A stretch of DNA of 64,000 nucleotides from contig RPFO01000448.1 in the NCBI GenBank assembly GCA_009746045.1, positions 4,468,391-4,532,390 of the forward strand, read 5' to 3'. Origin of the DNA: Mesostigma viride. Its lineage: Eukaryota > Streptophyta > Mesostigmatophyceae > Mesostigmatales > Mesostigmataceae. Under the pieces are notes generated by a model. It worked only from the letters and a program-made list of their open reading frames with translations, was not told the origin of the DNA and made no database searches. Numbering within the stretch: position 1 is the stretch's first letter; each line of letters starts with the position of its first letter. Of the stretch, positions 19,464-28,035 are shown in pieces. The position numbers were made by a program, and so were the translations under genes.

Positions 19464-22400
19464 ATGGCAAGCGACGTCGACTACACTCCTATGCTGAATG
19501 TGTGCTCCAAGATGGTGCTGAAATTCGATGGCACAAGCCTACGTGGCTGGGAGGAGACCAAGACATCTCTTGAGGGTTTCTGTTCCTTCTATGAGGTTAA
19601 GGACGTCCTGCTGGGCACCAGGCAGGACCGCAAGGCTGACCAAGCTGTTGGCCTTGTCATCTCAGCTGCACTTGTGGGAGAAGCGAGGCGCATCCTATCG
19701 CTCGTGCCAGACCAATCTGGCAGCAAGCTCTACAAGACGCTGAGGGAGGTCTACGAGCAACAAAAGCTCACCAAGAGTCACCGCATGGACCTCAGGATTC
19801 AGCTTCACCGGCTGCAAATGAAGCCTGGGGAGACCATGGGGCAGTATATCCTACGTGGATTGCTGCTGCTGGCGGACTACCGTGCGGTGGGAGGCGTCAT
19901 GAGCGACCAAGATTTTGCGGCTATCCTCAAGAGCGGCCTGCCTGACCGATATCGCCCTGCCCTGATTTCAGCGCACTTCAAAGAGGAGGACAGCTTGGAG
20001 GAGGTCAAGGCTGCGCTGCTGGAGGCGGAGGACATGCTGCTGGGAGGACGGCCTTCTCAAGCCACCAAGGAGGAGCCAGCCCAAGGTCAAGCTTTCCACA
20101 CTGCCAACAAGGGTGGTGAGAGGAAGCACTGCGCCTACTGCAACAGGAGTGGGCATGCGGAGACCCAGTGCTGGCAAAAGAACTCCCAGCTCAAGCCACG
20201 AAGCAAGAACCAAGGACGGCGGGGCAACCAGCGCAGGAGGGGCAACCAAGCGACCAAGAAGGAGACCTCACCTGGCGGAAGCGTGGCCAACAACACCCAG
20301 GAGGCCGCGGAGCTGCCGGAGGGCTTCGTCTTCACCACCATCGCCGAGTCGGCGCCGTCGCAGGAGGCTGCTGCACTCACGCAGTATAGCCCCAAGCCCC
20401 CTGCCTGGGTTCTGGACTCCGCTGCAAGCAGCCACATGTCCCCATGCCGCACTGACTTTGTGTCCCTCACCCCCACCACTAGGAACATCGTCGGATCAGG
20501 AGGACGTCTTCGCGCGACGGGAGTGGGCACGATTCGGCTCAAACTGCCCAACCAGCATGTGCACCTGAATGGTGCGCTCTTCGTGCCCGGCTTGAGCGCC
20601 CGACTGCTATCAGCTGGGCAGCTCGCCAAGGACGGCCACAAAGTCGACCTCACCGAGCAGACAGTGGTGCTGGACAACGAGACGCACAAGATTGCGCTGC
20701 AGAACAACATCTACGTGTTACCTGCGGAGCGCGACGAGGCGGCAATGGCTGCCACGGCCATCGAGCGGCCGGCGAGCCTGCTCTGGCACTGGCGTCTTGG
20801 GCATGCTGGCGAAGATCGGATCAAGAGGCTGGCCGCCATTCCGGAGTCTAACCTTTTTTCGAGGCGCCTGTCATCGCCTGGCTGCCCATCCTGCCCTGCT
20901 GGCTTCATCAAGAGGCGCTCATTTTCGCCTGGACAGCTCCGATCGACTGTTCCCCGAGCCAAGCTTCACAGCGACATTCTCGGGCCGATGCAGCCAGCAA
21001 TTGGAGGCGCCCGCTACATGCTCGGCTTCACCGACGATGCTACCCGCTGGCGATGGTGCTTTCCGCTTCGACACAAGGACGAGGCTGTTGACGCCCTACA
21101 GCAGCTGCTCGCGCGCGAAATTCGCCCCTTCTACAACGGTTCGATTCTTCTCCGGACCGACAACGACGCAGTCTTCACTGGGCAGGCGTGGCGGGCCGTC
21201 TGCGCTGAACACCGAGTGCACCAGGAGTTCTCCAGCCCCTACACTCCTGAGCAGAACGGAGTGGCGGAGCGGCTGTGGGGTCTGGCCATGGGCATGACAC
21301 TGGCAATGCTCACGCATGCCGGTTTGCCCAAAGGATTCTGGGCACTAGCCTTCAATTGCGCGGTTTATATACTTAACCGCCTGCCGTCTAGCTCGAATCC
21401 TGGAGGTGCCACGCCACACTTCCTGCTCACCGGTCGCAATGCGGATCTCTCGAATCTTCGAATTTTCGGCTGCCCTGCCTTCTATCGGGTGGAGGGCCCA
21501 CGTGGCAAGCTGGAGGCCAAGGCTCTGCCTGGAATCTTCGTCGGCTATGATCTGGAATCGCCGGCGTACCTCATTTACCGTCCAGAATCCAAGGATGTCA
21601 TTCGCCGCCTGCATGTCACCTTCAATGAGGCCTGGCGCAATGGGGCCATGCCAACTCCTGCGCCGCTTCTGGAAAGTTCTGCCGCACTGGAGGAAACTTC
21701 ACCAACTGATCTTCCGGCTGTAGCAGAAGTTCAGCCAAATTCTCTGGCCGAACCTAGCGGACCGGTCACCCGGTCTCAGGCGAGGTTTCTGGACGCCACC
21801 AGAAGGGATATTCCTGAGGAGCTTCGCCACGAGGGAGCGGACGCACCAAGTCCTGATGCAGTCAACGTCCCAAGTCCTAGACCAGTTCCGGAGGCGCTCG
21901 ACGGTGCTCCAAACTTTTCACAGCCCGTCCTAACTACTGACGACGTCTCCCCAAGTGACGCACGGGAGCTGTCTGCTGGTCCACCGGTCACTGCCACTTC
22001 AAGTGCTGCTCGACTGCAAAGTACAATCTCTGCGCTGCGACGTAACCCAGCTGGTAATGTCGCCATGGCAACTGCTGATGAGCTGATGTTTTGCGGTAGC
22101 ACCCGTGAACCCCTCGCGATGGAGATTACTACCTATGCTCCCCCTGTCACGGTGTCGCCTAAATGGGCTCGTTTTTTTCCGCATTACCAGTCAGTTCGTG
22201 ATCTTTTTGACACAGTGCATTTTACTGGCAGTGACGTTTCCCTTCCCGTCTCCTTTACTGAGGCTAACAACAGTCCAGAGTGGCGGGCTGCGATGTTGAG
22301 CGAAATTAATAGCATTCGTGATCATGCAGTATACTCGCTTGTGAGCCCGCGTACTTTGCCCGCCGGTGCCAAGGTCCTCCCTTCCCGGTGGGTATTTGCT

Positions 22401-23759
22401 GTCAAGTCCGACGGCCGTCACAAGGCCAGGTTTGTCGTGAAAGGTTTTGCCCAACGTGAAGGTATCGACTTTAATGAAGTCTTTTCCCCCACTGTTCGTG
22501 CGTCCACCGTGCGACTTGCTCTTGCTTTAGCTGTCACGTCTGGCTTTACTGTCAAGCAGCTCGATGTCCGAACCGCTTTTCTCTATGCTCCCCTACAGGA
22601 GGATGTCTTTGTGCGTCCCCCTACTGGCTTTGAAGAGCGGGATGCCAATGGCGATGTGCTTGTGTGGAAGCTGCACCGCAGCTTGTATGGCATCAAGCAA
22701 GCGCCACGCAATTGGCATAAAACGTTCCGTGCACACCTTCTTTCTGACGGCGCCATCCAAAGCCAAATTGATGCGTGCCTGTATTACTACCCTTCGTCTC
22801 GTGGTTTCGTGTTCGTGCACGTCGATGACATTCTTGCTGCTCATCCTTCCCCTTCCTGGCTGGCATCCTGGTCTCGCCGTTTGGCTAATACTTTTCAAAT
22901 CACTGAGTCGGACAATCCCTCTCTTTTCCTCGGTGTTTCCCTTACTATCGACCCTGCGTCTCGTTCCCTTACCATGCACCAACGGCCCTACATTGAAGCT
23001 ATTGCTGCCCGTTTTGGGCTTTCTACCCCTCACCCTGTGCACACCCCTATAGTGCCTGGTAGTCCCCGTCGCGAGGGGGGAATGTGTGATGCCCCAAACC
23101 ATCAACTCTTTCAGCAGATTGTTGGTGCTCTCATGTACGCCGCGACATGGACGCGCCCAGACATTGCTTTTGCTGTCAACCAGCTGGCCCAATGCATGCA
23201 GGCACCCACGGAGGGCGACTTGGAGCTGGCCAAGCGATTGGTGCGCTACCTTGTCCACACCAAGGACTTGGGACTGCGCTATGGTGGCCAAGGGGGGCTG
23301 GAGGGGTGGACGGATGCCGATTGGGGGAACTGCCCTGAGACACGCAGATCTGTCTCTGGCAATGTAGTGATGTTCAGGGGGGCCGCAGTCGAGTGGTGCA
23401 GCCGCAAGCAGCACGTTACCGCCCTGTCTTCCTGCGAGGCGGAGTACATTGCTGCTAGCAGCGTAACCCAGCTAGTGCTTCCACTGAGGCACATGTTGGG
23501 GGAGCTGGGGCATCCAGTTCAGGGGCCCACGCCTGTCTTCTGCGACAACACAGGCGCCGTGGCACTCGCTCGTGACCCTGTTCATCCCAAGCGCACGAAG
23601 CACATTGACGTGCGTTTCCATTTCATCCGGGAGAAGGTGGAGGGGGGACTCATCGCCATGAAGCATTGTCCTGGGGAGGACATGCTTGCTGATCTTCTGA
23701 CGAAGGCACTTTCACGTGCCAGGTTCACTGCCCTGCGTGGCAAACTCATGTCAACTTAG
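19464..23759 (+). CDS. Intact Ty1/copia Gag-Pol polyprotein (1431 aa)
   Basis: One open frame encodes all copia domains in canonical order. Gag (UBN2-type helical region) spans residues about 1-200. The zinc knuckle CAYCNRSGHAETQC is near 222, and the aspartic protease WVLDSAASSHM near 317. The pre-integrase HHCC segment (LLWHWRLGHAG to CPSC) precedes the integrase core, with Asp near 504, Asp near 566 and Glu near 602 (EQNGVAERLWG). Reverse transcriptase carries LDVRTAFLYA, LYGIKQAPRNW and FVHVDDIL near 1121. RNase H has WTDADWG near 1284 and SSCEAEYIAA near 1325. The length is normal for the superfamily. I chose the ATG at 19464; an in-frame ATG at 19446 sits at the LTR end. No stop or frameshift is visible, so it could be functional, though the 5' end lacks a primer-binding site. 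Confidence 0.95.
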   Translation: MASDVDYTPMLNVCSKMVLKFDGTSLRGWEETKTSLEGFCSFYEVKDVLLGTRQDRKADQAVGLVISAALVGEARRILSLVPDQSGSKLYKTLREVYEQQKLTKSHRMDLRIQLHRLQMKPGETMGQYILRGLLLLADYRAVGGVMSDQDFAAILKSGLPDRYRPALISAHFKEEDSLEEVKAALLEAEDMLLGGRPSQATKEEPAQGQAFHTANKGGERKHCAYCNRSGHAETQCWQKNSQLKPRSKNQGRRGNQRRRGNQATKKETSPGGSVANNTQEAAELPEGFVFTTIAESAPSQEAAALTQYSPKPPAWVLDSAASSHMSPCRTDFVSLTPTTRNIVGSGGRLRATGVGTIRLKLPNQHVHLNGALFVPGLSARLLSAGQLAKDGHKVDLTEQTVVLDNETHKIALQNNIYVLPAERDEAAMAATAIERPASLLWHWRLGHAGEDRIKRLAAIPESNLFSRRLSSPGCPSCPAGFIKRRSFSPGQLRSTVPRAKLHSDILGPMQPAIGGARYMLGFTDDATRWRWCFPLRHKDEAVDALQQLLAREIRPFYNGSILLRTDNDAVFTGQAWRAVCAEHRVHQEFSSPYTPEQNGVAERLWGLAMGMTLAMLTHAGLPKGFWALAFNCAVYILNRLPSSSNPGGATPHFLLTGRNADLSNLRIFGCPAFYRVEGPRGKLEAKALPGIFVGYDLESPAYLIYRPESKDVIRRLHVTFNEAWRNGAMPTPAPLLESSAALEETSPTDLPAVAEVQPNSLAEPSGPVTRSQARFLDATRRDIPEELRHEGADAPSPDAVNVPSPRPVPEALDGAPNFSQPVLTTDDVSPSDARELSAGPPVTATSSAARLQSTISALRRNPAGNVAMATADELMFCGSTREPLAMEITTYAPPVTVSPKWARFFPHYQSVRDLFDTVHFTGSDVSLPVSFTEANNSPEWRAAMLSEINSIRDHAVYSLVSPRTLPAGAKVLPSRWVFAVKSDGRHKARFVVKGFAQREGIDFNEVFSPTVRASTVRLALALAVTSGFTVKQLDVRTAFLYAPLQEDVFVRPPTGFEERDANGDVLVWKLHRSLYGIKQAPRNWHKTFRAHLLSDGAIQSQIDACLYYYPSSRGFVFVHVDDILAAHPSPSWLASWSRRLANTFQITESDNPSLFLGVSLTIDPASRSLTMHQRPYIEAIAARFGLSTPHPVHTPIVPGSPRREGGMCDAPNHQLFQQIVGALMYAATWTRPDIAFAVNQLAQCMQAPTEGDLELAKRLVRYLVHTKDLGLRYGGQGGLEGWTDADWGNCPETRRSVSGNVVMFRGAAVEWCSRKQHVTALSSCEAEYIAASSVTQLVLPLRHMLGELGHPVQGPTPVFCDNTGAVALARDPVHPKRTKHIDVRFHFIREKVEGGLIAMKHCPGEDMLADLLTKALSRARFTALRGKLMST

Positions 23760-23787
23760 TCCTTTGTGTTCAGCTGGCTAAGGGGGG

Positions 23788-24565
23788 TGTTGGGGATCAT
23801 ATACCCACCTGCCCACACTATATTCCAGCCTGACTTTCTTCTTCTTTGTTTTACTTCACAAGGGCTGAGAATTTGATAGATCTGATAAGTTAGATGAATT
23901 GCTCTCAATGAGCTGATCAATGTTCATGTGCCATAGTCCTATATTTGGCCATAGATCTCTTGTACCTGAGTTGGTCTAGTAGCATCACTTCCATGCTTGA
24001 CAAGTGGTGTACTTCTTTGGTAGACAAGTGTCCATTCCATGAGCTGACATGTGTTGGAAGCTCATAGTGACAAGTGTTGCATTCCATTGACTGACAAGTG
24101 GATAGACTCATTGGATTACACTTGTCATTCCAAGTAGAAACCATGTGTCACTTTATTAAGCATTAGATGTGGCACATTGTTCAGAGGACATTTGGCAATC
24201 AACTGTCATGCCAGCTCATTAGAACCTTTCTAGAATGACCTTGGAATGTTCTAGGAATATACCAGGAATATTCCTGGAATATACTGAGAATATGCTGGGA
24301 ACATGCTTAGATGTTTCTACAAGCTTCTATGATGACATCAGCATCTGATGTCATCCTTCCTAGCTAGAAAGGTATAAAAAGAAACTGGCTCCTAAGGCCA
24401 GGTACCTCTTTTCCTAACCTCTCAGCCTAAGAAATAAAACTCTTTTTCTGGTCTCTCTTCCATTGTCTTCAAGCTCAGTCTTTCATCACCTGCAAGGTGC
24501 AAGGGTAACAACGCCAAGCACAAGGCATTGTGTAAAACCCATTAGTTTCCTCTACCTTTCCAACA
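23788..24565 (+). repeat. LTR 3 (diverged relative of LTRs 1 and 2)
   Basis: It starts TGTTGGGGATC after the polypurine tract GGCTAAGGGGGG and ends CCAACA. It shares the layout of LTRs 1 and 2 (GAAnnTTC dyads at 24244-24251 and 24266-24273, TATAAAA at 24373) but has many substitutions and small indels. It is therefore not the partner of the near-identical LTRs 1 and 2. Unusually for a 3' LTR, it is followed by a primer-binding site. Confidence 0.9.
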
Positions 24566-24577
24566 TGGTATCGGAGG
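24566..24577 (+). promoter_or_regulatory. Primer-binding site after LTR 3
   Basis: TGGTATCGGAGG, identical to the site after LTR 1, follows LTR 3 although no internal domain follows it; the minisatellite resumes about 10 bp later. LTR 3 therefore also has the structure of a 5' LTR. Confidence 0.7.
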
Positions 24578-24585
24578 ATGCTCCT

Positions 24586-26168
24586 ACACCGCGCACGCAA
24601 GGGGCGGCTGCACACACACGTACATACACCGCGCACGCACGGGGCCAGTGCAAGCACATGTACATACACCATGCACGCAAGGGGCGGCTGCACACACATG
24701 TACATACACCGCGCACGCAAGGGGCGAGTGCAAACACATGTACATACACCGCGCACGCAAGGGGCAACTGCCCGCACATGTACATCCACCGCACACGCAA
24801 GGGGCGGCTGCACACACATGTACATACACCGCGCACGCAAGGGGCGGCTGCACACACACGTACATACACCGCGCACGCAAGGGGCGAGTGCGCACACACG
24901 TACATACACCGCGCACGCAAGGGGGGGCTGCACACACACGTACATACACCGCGCACGCAAGGGGCCAGTGCAAGCACATGTACATACACCATGCACGCAA
25001 GGGCCGGCATGCACAGAAACGTACATACACCGCGCACGCAAGGGGCTGCTGCACACACACGTACACACACCATGCACGCACGGGGCGGCTGCACACACAC
25101 GTACATCCACTGCGCACGCACGGGGCCGGCGACTGCACACACATGTACATAAACCATGCACGCAAGGGGCGGCTGCACACACATGTACATCCACCGCGCA
25201 CGCAAGGGGCGAGTGCAAACACATGTACATACACCGCGCACGCAAGGACAAGGATGCACACACATGTACATACACCGCGCACGCAAGGGGCGGCTGCACA
25301 CGCACGTACATACACCGCGCACGCAAGGGGCGGCTGCACACACACGTACATACACCGCGCACGCACGGGGCCAGTGCAAGCACATGTACATACACCATGC
25401 ACGCAAGGGGCGGCTGCACACACATGTACATACACCGCGCACGCAAGGGGCGAGTGCAAACACATGTACATACACCGCGCACGCAAGGGGCAACTGCCCG
25501 CACATGTACATCCACCGCGCACGCAAGGGGCGGCTGCACACACATGTACACACACCATGCACGCAAGGACAAGGATGCACACACATGTACACACACCATG
25601 CACGCAAGGGGCGGCTGCACACACACGTACACACACCGCGCACGCAAGGGGCGAGTGCAAACACATGTACATACACCATGCACGCAAGGACAAGGATGCA
25701 CACACATGTACACACACCATGCACGCAAGGGGCGGCTGCACACACACGTACATACACAATGCACGGTTGGGGCGACGGCACTCACATGTACATACACCAT
25801 GCACGCAAGGACAAGGATGCACACACATGTACATACACCGCGCACGCAAGGGGCGGCTGCACACACACGTACATACACCGCGCACGCAAGGGGCGAGTGC
25901 GCACACACGTACATCCACCGCGCACGCAAGGGGCGGCTGCACACACACGTACATACACCGCGCACGCAATGGGCGAGTGCAAACACATGTACATACACCG
26001 CGCACGCAAGGGGCGGCTGCACACACACGTACACACACCATGCACGCAAGGGCCGGCATGCACACACACGTACATACACCGCGCACGCAAGGGGCGGCTG
26101 CACAGAAACGTACACACACCGCGCACGCAAGGGCCGGCTGCACACACATGTACATACACCTTGCACGT
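24586..26168. repeat. 40-bp minisatellite, right array (about 40 units)
   Basis: The unit and variant set match the array at 13317-14935. Higher-order repetition is visible: a block of five to six variant units beginning CACGGGGCCAGTGCAAGCAC occurs at 24637 and again at 25363, about 726 bp apart. A block beginning TACATAAACCATGCACGC occurs here at 25147 and in the left array near 14731. Long open frames are by-products of stop-free repeats. Confidence 0.95.
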
Positions 26169-26335
26169 ACAACACACAACACACACACACAACAAAAAAT
26201 TATATACACACACACACGCACACGCACACGCACACGCACACGCACACGCACACGCACACGCACACGCACACGCACAACACACACAACACACACAACACAC
26301 ACACGCACACGTGAACAACACACACACACAACAAT
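26169..26335. repeat. CA / CACACG microsatellite
   Basis: Mixed (CA)n and (CACACG)n DNA continues from the 3' end of the minisatellite and may have seeded or arisen from its CACACACACG core. Confidence 0.9.
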
Positions 26336-26441
26336 TATAATATTAGTGTAGTATATCAAACAAAATAGTAATAAAGTATTTGCAAGCGTACTTCGTGTGA
26401 ATTATGTGTAGACGAGAATAGAAGCTAAACAAAACTCTAAT

Positions 26442-26509
26442 GGAGAAAGAGGGATTCGAACCCTTGGGAAAGTTACCCCATACATAGCATTCCACTCGGA
26501 CATTTCTCC
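26442..26509 (-). pseudogene. tRNA-Ser-like relic without anticodon arm
   Basis: On the minus strand a 7-bp acceptor (GGAGAAA with TTTCTCC) closes a 68-nt segment. It contains a D-arm-like GTCCGAGTGG, a hairpin with stem GGG/CCC in the position of a long variable arm, and a T-arm with GGGTTCGAATCCC. The order fits a type II (serine) tRNA, most like plastid trnS, but the anticodon stem-loop is missing, so it cannot decode. Confidence 0.55.
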
Positions 26510-26877
26510 GAAAAAAAGGTCACGTAAGCTAAGGGTGGAGAGTTAAGGGTGTAGGTTGTAGGATGTATGGTGTAGGGTGTAGGGTGTAAGTTACGTTAAA
26601 TAGTGCCGGAACCTTTTGCCGCCTGAGGCAAATCGGTCCGTAACACTATTTTGCCCGGAATAACCACTTCCGAGCACCCAAGTTAATTCGGCCGAATTAA
26701 CTTGGGTGCTCGGAAGTGGTTATTCCGGGCAAAATAGTGTTACGGACCGATTTGCCTCAGGCGGCAAAAGGTTCCGGCACTATTTAACGTAACTAAAACC
26801 TGGCCTCGTGGAGGGGGACGAAGAGCCCGAGACATCCGCCTAGGCCGCTGAGCACGCACCACTAAATGCGCCGGAGC

Positions 26878-26966
26878 TGCCTCAGTGAGGATTCGAACCC
26901 CTGACCTCCAAGGTGCACAGGTTTTAGTTACGTTAAATAGTGCCGGAACCTTTTGCCGCCTGAGGC
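26878..26966 (-). other. 89-nt tRNA-like module across the S1/P2 junction
   Basis: This is the reverse-strand copy of the module described at 27091-27179. Its 5' acceptor strand lies in the left arm of P2 and its T-arm lies in S1. With the plus-strand module it makes two divergent tRNA-like units sharing P2. Confidence 0.5.
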
Positions 26967-27090
26967 AAATCGGTCCGTAACACTATTTTGCCCGGAATAA
27001 CCACTTCCGAGCACCCAAGTTAATTCGGCCGAATTAACTTGGGTGCTCGGAAGTGGTTATTCCGGGTAAAATAGTGTTACGGACCGATTT

Positions 27091-27179
27091 GCCTCAGGCG
27101 GCAAAAGGTTCCGGCACTATTTAACGTAACTAAAACCTGTGCACCTTGGAGGTCAGGGGTTCGAATCCTCACTGAGGCA
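27091..27179 (+). other. 89-nt tRNA-like module across the P2/S2 junction
   Basis: The acceptor strands GCCTCAG (in the palindrome) and CTGAGGC (in the spacer) pair over 7 bp with a following A. Between them are AAAAGGTTCC, which could be a D-loop with the GG pair; GCAC...GTGC, a possible anticodon stem with an oversized 20-nt loop; ACCTTGGAGGT, a hairpin like a type II variable arm; and a T-arm with GGGGTTCGAATCC. The length fits Leu/Ser tRNAs. D-stem pairing is poor and no anticodon can be assigned, so I call it tRNA-like only. Confidence 0.5.
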
Positions 27180-27525
27180 GCTCCGGCGCATTTAGTGGTG
27201 CGTGCTCAGCGGCCTAGGCGGATGTCTCGGGCTCTTCGTCCCCCCTCCACGAGGCCAGGTTTTAGTTACGTTAAATAGTGCCGGAACCTTTTGCCGCCTG
27301 AGGCAAATCGGTCCGTAACACTATTTTGCCCGGAATAACCACTTCCGAGCACCCAAGTTAATTCGGCCGAATTAACTTGGGTGCTCGGAAGTGGTTATTC
27401 CGGGCAAAATAGTGTTACGGACCGATTTGCCTCAGGCGGCAAAAGGTTCCGGCACTATTTAACGTGAATTAACTTGGGTGCTCGGAAGTGGTTATTCCGG
27501 GCAAAATAGTGTTCCGGACCGATTT

Positions 27526-27614
27526 GCCTCAGGCGGCAAAAGGTTCCGGCACTATTTAACGTAACTAAAACCCGTGCACCTTGGAGGTCAGGGGTTCGAA
27601 TCCTCACTGAGGCA
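27526..27614 (+). other. 89-nt tRNA-like module across the half-P/S3 junction
   Basis: Third copy of the module, in the same orientation as 27091-27179, with one change in the spacer start (ACCCGTGC for ACCTGTGC). Acceptor pairing, variable-arm hairpin and T-arm are kept. Confidence 0.5.
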
Positions 27615-28035
27615 GCTCCGGCGCATTTAGTGGTGCGTGCTCAGCGGCCTAGGCGGATGTCTCGGGCTCTTCGTCCCCCTCCACGAGGCCAGGTTTTAGT
27701 TACGTTAAATAGTGCCGGAACCTTTTGCCGCCTGAGGCAAATCGGTCCGTAACACTATTTTGCCCGGAATAACCACTTCCGAGCACCCAAGTTAATTCGG
27801 CCGAATTAACTTGGGTGCTCGGAAGTGGTTATTCCGGGCAAAATAGTGTTACGGACCGATTTGCCTCAGGCGGCAAAAGGTTCCGGCACTATTTAACGTA
27901 ACTGTGTAGGGTGTAGGGTGTCTTGAGCTTTCTTTTTTGAGATCAATAGAGTCCCCTTCCATGATCATGTGCGTGATCTGGTTATGATTTTCATCTATGG
28001 CGTGTGTGGCCACATCGTGTATTTACAACTTTCTA

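Larger units (their letters stand above)
14936..24585 (+). mobile_element. Tandem copia structure LTR-A-LTR-B-LTR
   Basis: The three LTRs and two internal domains form one insertion inside the 40-bp minisatellite. Joining the left flank (...CGTACA) to the right flank (TACACCGCG...) restores the array phase. Such three-LTR arrays arise by recombination between LTRs of related elements. The junction after LTR 2 (no primer site) and after LTR 3 (extra primer site plus 9 bp) shows that more than simple recombination happened. Confidence 0.8.
26590..27902. repeat. Composite of perfect palindromes and inverted spacers
   Basis: Order: palindrome P1 (26590-26793), spacer S1 (26794-26926), P2 (26927-27130), S2 (27131-27264, inverted relative to S1), P3 (27265-27465), half palindrome (27466-27565), S3 (27566-27698, same orientation as S2), P4 (27699-27902). 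Each full P is a 204-bp inverted repeat with no loop, centred on TTCGGCCGAA. P1 and P4 are perfect by reading; P2 has one mismatch. Spacers begin TAAAACC and end GGTTTTA. The composite is flanked on both sides by GTGTAGGGTGTAGGGTGT. No protein-coding frame is present, so any movement would need outside enzymes. Confidence 0.95.

Noticed and set aside
13317-26168. Possible CRISPR array, given regular repeat spacing
   Set aside because: There are no unique spacers: the whole unit repeats with point variants. It is eukaryotic minisatellite DNA with no cas genes.
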